DNA from: Thalassospira sp.
GTDB taxonomy: Bacteria; Pseudomonadota; Alphaproteobacteria; Rhodospirillales; Thalassospiraceae
Direction of reading: 5' to 3'
Assembly: GCF_030690045.1 (NCBI RefSeq)
Contig: NZ_JAUYHK010000011.1
Coordinates: forward strand, 715,926-779,925
DNA length: 64,000 nt
Shown: in pieces, positions 26,076-32,829 of the stretch
Layout: each line of letters opens with the position of its first letter
Numbering within the stretch: the stretch's first letter is position 1
Notes under the pieces: generated by a model
Seen by the model: the letters and a program-made list of their open reading frames with translations, nothing else
Told to the model about the DNA's origin: nothing
Databases searched by the model: none
Translations under genes and position numbers: made by a program

Positions 26076-27241
26076 GTGAAAATGCTGTTATCCAAAAACC
26101 CGTCCGGTCCGACCAACGCCCGGTCCGGCGCATCTCGCAATCCCTCAATCCGCCAGTCTTCTCGCGGCAGGGCAACATCCATGCCCGCCACCGCCGTCCG
26201 GTACAGATCGGGGCGATAAACCCGTTTGACCATTTCCGCCATATTGATATCCAGCGGCGCCTGTCCCCAACGCTGCATTTGCGATCCAACCCATTGCCCC
26301 TGCGACAACCACGGGAAAGTGGCGGTATAGCGATAAAAAACATGGCGGTCCGGCACATCAATCACCTCGCCGCCCGGTCGCAAGACCGGCTGTCCGCCCA
26401 GTGACGCCTTTAAAATATCAAACGACGCCCCGACATGCCCCTCATCGGCCAACAATTGCGCCAGTTCCGTGCGGTTTTCCGCCTGATCAGCCCATTCAGC
26501 GGCCCGCACCAACGCCCGCACCAGCGACGATACCGTATCGGGGTTCGATATTGCCCAGTCTTCGCGCACACCCAAAACCTTTTCCGGGCTGCGCGGCCAG
26601 ATATCGTCTTTCAGGGCGACAATCACCCCGTCGCCATGAAATACAGCACGCAAATTCCACGGTTCACCGACGCAATACCCGTCCACCCAGCCATTGCGCA
26701 GACTGTCAAACATCCGGGGAGGGGCAATCACCCCGATATTGATATCCTGATCCGGGTCAATCCCGGCCGCCGCCAGCCAGTATCGCAATTCGTAATTATG
26801 GCTGGAAAACGGAAACACCGTTGCAAAGGACATCACCGGGCGTCCGTGCGCCCGGTCATCCTCGATCACTTTTTTCAACGCCCGTGCGCTTAAACCGCGC
26901 GGTCCCTGCATGATCTGCGGGGCAAGTTCCAGCATGCGCTGATACAGGCGGGTGGACACGGTAATCGCATTCCCCCCCCGACCCAGCGCCATCGGCACCA
27001 CCAGATTTTGCGCCGGCATCCCGCCCAGACCGATCCGCGCCGCCAGCGGAATCCCCGCCAGCATGTGCGCTGCATCAAAAACGCCATAGGATAATTTGTC
27101 GCGGATCGCCGCCCATGACATTTCCCGGATCAGATGCAGATCAATATTTTCCGCAACATCAAACCCCTGCGCGTGGGCCACCACCGGCAGGGCACAATCA
27201 ACCAGCGGCACAAAACCAAGACGGACAATTTTGCGTGTCAT
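26057..27241 (-). CDS. nasS: NasS nitrate sensor protein
   Basis: This 394-residue protein is homologous to NrtA over its length ([64 protein letters not shown]) but has no signal peptide, as expected for the cytoplasmic sensor NasS. In studied alphaproteobacteria and Azotobacter, NasS holds NasT inactive and releases it when nitrate or nitrite binds. It lies 2 bases after nasT. The shared pocket-lining segments with NrtA support a nitrate ligand. Confidence 0.92.
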   Translation of the reverse strand: MTRKIVRLGFVPLVDCALPVVAHAQGFDVAENIDLHLIREMSWAAIRDKLSYGVFDAAHMLAGIPLAARIGLGGMPAQNLVVPMALGRGGNAITVSTRLYQRMLELAPQIMQGPRGLSARALKKVIEDDRAHGRPVMSFATVFPFSSHNYELRYWLAAAGIDPDQDINIGVIAPPRMFDSLRNGWVDGYCVGEPWNLRAVFHGDGVIVALKDDIWPRSPEKVLGVREDWAISNPDTVSSLVRALVRAAEWADQAENRTELAQLLADEGHVGASFDILKASLGGQPVLRPGGEVIDVPDRHVFYRYTATFPWLSQGQWVGSQMQRWGQAPLDINMAEMVKRVYRPDLYRTAVAGMDVALPREDWRIEGLRDAPDRALVGPDGFLDNSIFTPDVID

Positions 27242-27243
27242 GC

Positions 27244-27831
27244 TTAGAACTCCAACTGAAAAGCCGTGATCACGCTTTGCGCGATATCGTAAATTTTGCG
27301 GTTATGCTTCATGGCGTTCTTGCGCAAAAGCGCATAGGCCTCCTCCTCGCTCAGACCTTTTTGCTGCATCAGGATACCCTTGGCCCGCTCGATCAGCTTG
27401 CGTTCGCCCAGTTTGGCCTGTGCCTCGTCGCGTTCGCGGCGCAACTGGTCAAAGGCATTGAAACGGGAAATCGCCATTTCGACAATCGGACGAATACGAT
27501 CCTGCCGCAAACCATCCACGACATAGGCACTGACCCCGGCCTCCACCGATGCCGTGATCATCGAACTGTCGCTTTGCCCGACGAACATGGCAATCGGGCG
27601 TTTGATGGCACGCGACACCTGAAACATCTGTTCCAGCGTGTCGCGGTCCGGGTTTTCAAGGTCAATAATGATTACATCCGGGGCAAGGGCTTGCACCCGT
27701 TCCACCAGATTATACGATGTGCCGATCCGGCTGACCCTTGTATAGCCACCTTCGGCAAGGCCGCGTTCGACAATGGCCGCGCGGTCGGTATCCTCGTCGA
27801 TTACCAGAATGCTGAATTCTTCAAGTTTCAT
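27244..27831 (-). CDS. nasT: NasT antiterminator (pseudo-receiver plus ANTAR domain)
   Basis: This 195-residue protein has a receiver-like N-terminal domain (FSILVIDEDTDRAAIVERGL, VIIIDLENPDRD) and a C-terminal ANTAR RNA-binding domain (about 130-190: ERAKGILMQQKGLSEEEAYALLRKNAMKHNRK). NasT binds paired hairpins with hexanucleotide loops in leader RNAs and prevents termination. Three such leaders are visible in this window (near 18757, 29455 and 29830). Its start carries an AGGA site. NasT-NasS order and spacing indicate a two-gene operon. Confidence 0.93.
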   Translation of the reverse strand: MKLEEFSILVIDEDTDRAAIVERGLAEGGYTRVSRIGTSYNLVERVQALAPDVIIIDLENPDRDTLEQMFQVSRAIKRPIAMFVGQSDSSMITASVEAGVSAYVVDGLRQDRIRPIVEMAISRFNAFDQLRRERDEAQAKLGERKLIERAKGILMQQKGLSEEEAYALLRKNAMKHNRKIYDIAQSVITAFQLEF

Positions 27832-27949
27832 TCAATCCTGCCACGATCCCTGATCATGATCTTTCTCTCTCTTTGTTATTATCCCGCTTTTATCAGCGGT
27901 ATGGCGGCGCATGATACAGGGGCGATATGCCCTGCCGGATCAGTCAATT

Positions 27950-29305
27950 TCATTCTGCGGCAATCGGGCTGGCATATCCATGCCGGTCCCGTTCGGCCTG
28001 TTCAAACCGCGCCTTTTCCGCCGCAATGGTTTCGGGCGAAAACCGCACGACAAGGGCAGCAAAGGAACACAACACCACCGCCCCGCCCAGATACATCAGG
28101 CCTTGCTGATAGCTGAGGCTTTCGGATGCAAACAAAAACCCGGCGGCCACCGCCCCGGCATTGCCGCCGGCTCCGACAATCCCGGCAACCGCCCCCAATG
28201 CCTTGCGATTGACAAACGGCACAATGCCAAAGGTGGCCCCTTCGGACATCTGCACAAACAGCGAAAACACAATCATCATCACTACCGCAATCAGCAGGGC
28301 GTCCATTTGTGAAAACGCGATCAGCGCGATGCCTTCGACAAACATCGCAAAAAACAGGAACCGTACCCGGCCCGACAATCCGCTTTTGGCGGCAAAGCGG
28401 TCGGAAAACACCCCGCCCAGAGTCCGGGCGAAAATATTCATCAATCCGAACAACCCGGCAATCAGCCCTGCGGTTTGCAGGCTTAACTCAAACCGGTCAA
28501 AGAAATAAATCGCCGCGATATTGTTGATCGTCAGTTCCACCCCGAAACAGGCACCATACACCACAAACAGCGCCCAGACCCGGACATCGCGCATCGCCGC
28601 CAACATACCCTTGCGCGCCCCGGCATGGTCGTCTTCGGGTTTAAGGGCACCGCCTTTGCGCATGTCGCCAAAATTGCCATCCGGGCAATCGGTGGTGAAT
28701 TTCCAGTACAATACCGCCATCGCCAGCATCATAACGCCCGGCACAATCATCGCCAGACGCCACCCCATGGCCTCTGTCACGCCAAATCCAAGAATCACGG
28801 CCAGAATGGCGGGCATCGCCATTTGCGTAACCCCGCCGCCCAGATTCCCCCAACCCGCCGTCGTGGCATTGGCCGTTCCGACCACATTGGGCGCAAACAT
28901 CATCGAGGCATGATATTGCGTAATCACAAAAGACGCGCCAATCGCCCCAATCGCCAGACGGGCCAGCAAAAATGTTTCGTAACTGTCGGCAAGGCCGATC
29001 AGCATCACCGGCAAGGACCCAAAAACCAGCAAACCGGTATAGGTCTTGCGCGGGCCGATCCGGTCACATAACGGACCGATCAAAAGCCGCACCAGAACGG
29101 TAATCGCCACCGAGGCAATAATGGTATTGCCGATATCGGCTTTGCTCAGGCCCAGATCCGCCCGCACCAGCGGCATCAATGGCGCAATGCCAAACCATCC
29201 AAAAAAACACAGGAAAAATGCCATCCATGTCAGATGAAACGTCCGCATCTGAACCGTTTTCAGATTGAATAACGTGATGCGCGGTGCCTTGTTTCTGATT
29301 TCCAT
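27950..29305 (-). CDS. NarK/NasA-type MFS nitrate/nitrite transporter
   Basis: This 451-residue, twelve-helix MFS protein carries the NNP nitrate signatures: AGWGNLGGGVTQ (helix 5) and GIVGAGGNAGAVAAG (helix 11). An RLLIGPLCDRIGPR loop lies after helix 2. It would import nitrate or exchange nitrate and nitrite. It is divergent from nirB, with its own sigma54-like promoter and NasT-type leader, so the cell has both ABC and MFS nitrate uptake under the same RNA switch. The predicted start is ATG 29305; its ribosome site is poor (GAAGGG is far upstream). Confidence 0.9.
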   Translation of the reverse strand: MEIRNKAPRITLFNLKTVQMRTFHLTWMAFFLCFFGWFGIAPLMPLVRADLGLSKADIGNTIIASVAITVLVRLLIGPLCDRIGPRKTYTGLLVFGSLPVMLIGLADSYETFLLARLAIGAIGASFVITQYHASMMFAPNVVGTANATTAGWGNLGGGVTQMAMPAILAVILGFGVTEAMGWRLAMIVPGVMMLAMAVLYWKFTTDCPDGNFGDMRKGGALKPEDDHAGARKGMLAAMRDVRVWALFVVYGACFGVELTINNIAAIYFFDRFELSLQTAGLIAGLFGLMNIFARTLGGVFSDRFAAKSGLSGRVRFLFFAMFVEGIALIAFSQMDALLIAVVMMIVFSLFVQMSEGATFGIVPFVNRKALGAVAGIVGAGGNAGAVAAGFLFASESLSYQQGLMYLGGAVVLCSFAALVVRFSPETIAAEKARFEQAERDRHGYASPIAAE

Positions 29306-29454
29306 ACCAATGAAGCCCTTCGTTTGGGTCGCCTGACGGGGTGGCGACCGACGTTTGTGTCATGGGCCACGCGCTTCATCTTGAAAATCCGCTGGCGGCC
29401 TGCGAAACCCGACCCATGCGCACCGCAAAGGCGCACAAAATTCCGGATATCTGG

Positions 29455-29519
29455 TCGCCCGCCATTGGACGAAGAACTGTGATTTCCCCGGCACTGGGGA
29501 AATACCGCAAACATTGCGG
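29455..29519 (-). promoter_or_regulatory. ANTAR (NasT)-type leader of the narK-like gene
   Basis: On the minus-strand RNA, P1 (29502-29483) has arms TTTCCCC/GGGGAAA and loop AGTGCC. After exactly 10 bases, P2 (29472-29455) has arms TCGTCC/GGGCGA (one G-U) and loop AATGGC. Both loops have A1 and G4, and the P2 loop begins AATG as in the other two leaders. An extra hairpin, CCGCAATGTTTGCGG (29519-29505), precedes them. I could not identify a clean intrinsic terminator in the remaining 150 bases, although GAATTTTG at 29437-29444 is the best T-rich point. A 7-bp stem with arms GGTCGCC/GGCGACC lies near 29328-29350. Confidence 0.72.
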
Positions 29520-29537
29520 CGATCACGCCATCAGATT

Positions 29538-29553
29538 TGCAAACGCCACGCCA
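29538..29553 (-). promoter_or_regulatory. Sigma54-like promoter of the narK-like gene
   Basis: On the minus strand, TGGCGT-GGCGT-TTGCA keeps the invariant GG and GC at the right spacing but deviates from TGGCAC in two bases. It predicts a start near 29526, just upstream of the leader hairpins. Confidence 0.55.
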
Positions 29554-29803
29554 GTTTTGCCGCAGTGCAGAATTATCTGTTCAGCCCGCTGTTTTGCCTG
29601 ATGAATCTGCCAGACTTCCCGGCAAATGTCCGATCTGCCATCCCACATCACCCCGCATTATGTTTATTTTTTAATCATCACGCGCACCGTATGTTTGTTT
29701 TTTAATCACATCATAATTCGCCCAAAATCTGTGCAGTGCCAATTGGGGCGAAATTCTTTTCTATTCCAGCCGATTACAGTTTTTTGCCAACCCATACCGG
29801 TTC
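29554..29803. other. Divergent control region between the narK and nirB promoters
   Basis: These 250 bases lie between the two sigma54-type promoters and hold no gene. They are A/T-rich around 29640-29720. GCAGTGC occurs near both promoters, in TGCCGCAGTGC (minus-facing side) and TGTGCAGTGCC (near 29730), and might be activator half-sites. The inverted pair TCGCCC (29718-29723) and GGGCGA (29746-29751) may be chance. Confidence 0.35.
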
Positions 29804-29819
29804 TGGCACGCATCTTGTA
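29804..29819 (+). promoter_or_regulatory. Sigma54 promoter of the nirBD-nasA-cysG operon
   Basis: TGGCAC-GCATC-TTGTA has a perfect -24 element and correct spacing. The -12 element has GT in place of the usual GC, which may weaken it. It predicts a start near 29830. Confidence 0.65.
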
Positions 29820-29829
29820 TAGAAGGGGG

Positions 29830-29960
29830 CAGCGCAGACACAGATGTTTGCTGCGCCGGTCGAAGACCGGCTTACATACTGAATCCAATGTCGGGTTCAC
29901 CGGATAATGACGTCCGTTGCAAGATCAGCTTTATCGCAGATCGGCATCGGGCGTTTTTTT
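29830..29960 (+). promoter_or_regulatory. ANTAR (NasT)-type antitermination leader of nirB
   Basis: P1 (29834-29851) has arms GCAGAC/GTTTGC (one G-U) and loop ACAGAT. P2 (29901-29916) has arms CGGAT/GTCCG and loop AATGAC; both loops have A1 and G4. Instead of a 10-base linker there are 49 bases containing a GC hairpin (CCGGTC-GAA-GACCGG, 29857-29870). The terminator stem ACGTCCGTTGC (29910-29920) with GCATCGGGCGT (29944-29954), then seven T, uses the 3' arm of P2. Forming P2 therefore directly prevents the terminator, the expected antitermination logic. Confidence 0.82.
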
Positions 29961-29999
29961 ATTGCAAATTCGCTTCCCGCGACATGGAGCCAGAGACAG

Positions 30000-32474
30000 A
30001 TGAATCACGTCCCTGCACCCGCCAGTATTACCGGAACCGCCCGCCCCCGCCTTGTCGTGATCGGCAATGGCATGGCCGGAATGCGCACGGTCGAAGAATT
30101 ACTCTCCCGCGCACCGGACAAATATGACATCACGGTTTTCGGGGCAGAACCCCGGGTGAATTATAACCGCATCATGTTGTCGCCCTTGCTGTCGGGCGAA
30201 AAAACCTTTGATGAAATCGTCATCAACACTGCCGAATGGTATCAGGAAAACAACATCACCCTGCATTCCGGCGATCCGGTCATCACCATTGACCGCGCCC
30301 GCCAGACGGTCATCACCCAAAACGGTCATGAAATTGCCTATGACCAGCTTTTGCTGGCGACCGGGTCCGACCCGATCATGATCCCCCTGCCCGGCAAGGA
30401 TTTGCCCGGCGTTGTCACCTTTCGCGATGTCGATGACGTTGATGTCATGTTAAAGGCCGCCGCAACCGGTGGCCCGGCGGTGGTGATTGGCGGTGGTCTA
30501 TTGGGGCTTGAGGCCGCCGTCGGCCTTCAGGCACGCGGCATGTCGGTCACGGTTTTGCATCTGGCCGGGCATGTGATGGAACGTCAGTTGGACCCGTCCG
30601 CCGGATATCTGTTGCAACAGGAATTGCAACGGCGCGGCATAAATGTGATTACCGGGGCCGATACCGGTGAAATCATCGGCATCGATTGCGTCACCGGTGT
30701 CCGTCTGAAAGACGGCACGATGATCCCGGCCGATCTGGTGGTGATGGCAGTTGGCATTCGCCCCAACGGACGGCTGGCCGCAGCAAGCGGCCTGACGGTG
30801 GAACGCGGCGTAGTGGTCGATGATTTCATGGCCACCAGCGACCCGGCGATTTCGGCGGTGGGCGAATGCGTGCAGCATCGTGGCCAGTGTTATGGTCTGG
30901 TTGCGCCGCTGTTTGAAATGGCCAAAAGCTGTGCGGATCGTCTGGCCGAAATTGCGGCGGGCGGTTATGCCGGGTCCGTCACCTCAACCAAATTGAAAGT
31001 TACCGGTGTTGATGTGTTTTCGGCCGGTGATTTTTCCGGCGGGGACACCTGCGAGGAAATCGTTTTCCGCGATGCCGGACGCGGCGTTTACAAACGCCTT
31101 GTTCTGGAGGATGGCCGCATCAAGGGTGCGGTGTTATATGGCGATACGTCCGATGGTGCATGGTATTTCCAGATGCTGAAAGACGGCACCGACATCACCA
31201 GTCTGCGTGATACCCTTGCCTTCGGTCAGGCCTTCGCCGGAGGATCCGCCGGAAACCCTAAGGATGCCGTTGCCGCCCTGCCAGATGATGCAGAAATTTG
31301 CGGCTGCAACGGCGTTTGCAAGGGCACCATCGTCAATGCCATCACGGCCAAGGGCCTGACAACCCTTGATGAAGTCAAAAGCCATACCAAGGCATCGGCA
31401 TCTTGCGGGTCCTGTTCCGGCCTGGTGGAAAACCTTCTGGCCTTTACTTTAGGCGACGGATATGAAGCCGCCGCACTCAAACCGATTTGCACCTGCACCG
31501 ATCATGATCATGACAGCGTGCGCCACCTGATCCGCGCACAGGGCTTGAAATCCATGCCTGCGGTCATGCAGGCACTGGAATGGAAAACCGCCGATGGCTG
31601 TCATGTCTGTCGCCCGGCCCTGAATTTCTATTTGCTGGCCGCATGGCCCGGTGAATATGTCGATCATGCGGCCTCGCGCTTTATCAATGAACGGGTTCAC
31701 GCCAATATTCAAAAAGACGGCACCTATTCGGTGGTGCCGCGCATGTGGGGTGGTTTGACCAATCCGCGTGAATTGCGCGCCATTGCCGATGTCGCCGACA
31801 AATTCGATATCCCCACCGTCAAGGTCACCGGCGGACAACGCATCGATCTTTTGGGGGTGAAAAAAGAAGACTTACCCGCCGTCTGGGCCGATCTGAACGC
31901 TGCCGGGATGGTATCGGGTCATGCCTATGGCAAATCATTGCGCACGGTCAAGACCTGCGTCGGGTCGGAATGGTGCCGCTTTGGCACCCAGAAATCGATG
32001 TCAATGGGTGTTGAACTGGAAAAAATGACATGGGGATCATGGACCCCGCATAAATTCAAAATGGCGGTATCGGGTTGCCCGCGCAATTGCGCCGAAGCCA
32101 CGATCAAGGATTTTGGCGTGGTCGCCACCGATGGCGGCTGGGATTTGCATGTCGGCGGCAATGGCGGCATCCATGTTCGCGCCACCGATCTTTTATGCAA
32201 AGTCACAACCGAAGACGAGGTGCGCGAATATTGCGGTGCCTTCATGCAGCTTTACCGCGAAGAAGCCCGTTATCTGGAACGCACCGCACCCTGGATCGAA
32301 CGGGTGGGCCTGAAACATGTTCAGGATCGCGTGGTCGAGGACGCCGAAAACCGCAAGTCGTTGTTTGCCCGCTTCCTTAAAAGTCAGGAAACCGCCCAGA
32401 TCGACCCGTGGGCCGAACGCGCCAAAGATGGTGTTGACGCCCACGAATTCAAACATCTTGTCGCGGCGGAGTAA
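30000..32474 (+). CDS. nirB: NAD(P)H-dependent assimilatory nitrite reductase, large subunit (NirB/NasB)
   Basis: This 824-residue protein has an N-terminal FAD/NAD oxidoreductase (VVIGNGMAGMRTVEELL, VVIGGGLLGLEAAVGLQARG), then BFD-like [2Fe-2S] Cys motifs (CGCNGVCKG, CGSCSG). A sulfite/nitrite-reductase half follows, with the siroheme/[4Fe-4S] ligands CVGSEWCRFG and SGCPRNCAEA. It reduces nitrite to ammonium in the cytoplasm. ATG 30000 is chosen for its position after a GGAG and because residues upstream belong to the leader/terminator. nirD follows after 4 bases. Confidence 0.95.
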   Translation: MNHVPAPASITGTARPRLVVIGNGMAGMRTVEELLSRAPDKYDITVFGAEPRVNYNRIMLSPLLSGEKTFDEIVINTAEWYQENNITLHSGDPVITIDRARQTVITQNGHEIAYDQLLLATGSDPIMIPLPGKDLPGVVTFRDVDDVDVMLKAAATGGPAVVIGGGLLGLEAAVGLQARGMSVTVLHLAGHVMERQLDPSAGYLLQQELQRRGINVITGADTGEIIGIDCVTGVRLKDGTMIPADLVVMAVGIRPNGRLAAASGLTVERGVVVDDFMATSDPAISAVGECVQHRGQCYGLVAPLFEMAKSCADRLAEIAAGGYAGSVTSTKLKVTGVDVFSAGDFSGGDTCEEIVFRDAGRGVYKRLVLEDGRIKGAVLYGDTSDGAWYFQMLKDGTDITSLRDTLAFGQAFAGGSAGNPKDAVAALPDDAEICGCNGVCKGTIVNAITAKGLTTLDEVKSHTKASASCGSCSGLVENLLAFTLGDGYEAAALKPICTCTDHDHDSVRHLIRAQGLKSMPAVMQALEWKTADGCHVCRPALNFYLLAAWPGEYVDHAASRFINERVHANIQKDGTYSVVPRMWGGLTNPRELRAIADVADKFDIPTVKVTGGQRIDLLGVKKEDLPAVWADLNAAGMVSGHAYGKSLRTVKTCVGSEWCRFGTQKSMSMGVELEKMTWGSWTPHKFKMAVSGCPRNCAEATIKDFGVVATDGGWDLHVGGNGGIHVRATDLLCKVTTEDEVREYCGAFMQLYREEARYLERTAPWIERVGLKHVQDRVVEDAENRKSLFARFLKSQETAQIDPWAERAKDGVDAHEFKHLVAAE

Positions 32475-32478
32475 AACC

Positions 32479-32829
32479 ATGACCGATATGCTGAACTGGA
32501 TTGATGTCGGCCCTGTCGAAGGCATTCCGCTGCAAGGCGCACGCACCCTGCAAACCCGGACTGACCGGATCGCGATTTTCCGGACCCTGGATCAACAGGT
32601 ATTCGCCCTGCTCGATCGCTGCCCGCACAAGGACGGGCCGCTGGCACAGGGGATTGTGCATGGTCATTTTGTCACCTGCCCGCTGCACAATATGGTGTTT
32701 TCCCTTGAAACCGGACAGGCACAAGGCCCCGATGACGGCTGTGCCGCCAAGGTCGAGGTCAAAATTATCGAAGGCTCTGTTCATGTCGGCCTGACACCCT
32801 CGCAAATGGGAAAGCGCCATGAAGGGTGA
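32479..32829 (+). CDS. nirD: Nitrite reductase small subunit (NirD), Rieske-type
   Basis: This 116-residue Rieske-fold protein has the ligand motifs CPHKDG and CPLHNM, matching [2Fe-2S] Rieske sites. NirD is the small partner of NirB; many homologues lack the cluster ligands, but both Cys-x-His pairs are kept here. Its last codons overlap the nitrate reductase start by 11 bases. Confidence 0.9.
   Translation: MTDMLNWIDVGPVEGIPLQGARTLQTRTDRIAIFRTLDQQVFALLDRCPHKDGPLAQGIVHGHFVTCPLHNMVFSLETGQAQGPDDGCAAKVEVKIIEGSVHVGLTPSQMGKRHEG

Noticed and set aside
29505..29519. Hairpin CCGC-AATGTTT-GCGG as P1 of the narK leader
   Set aside because: Its loop is 7 (or 5) bases, not 6, and a better P1/P2 pair with true six-base loops and a 10-base linker lies just downstream. 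It is kept only as an extra hairpin.
29718..29751. Inverted pair TCGCCC / GGGCGA as an NtrC or other activator site
   Set aside because: The spacing (22 bases) and sequence do not fit NtrC, and six-base pairs are expected by chance.
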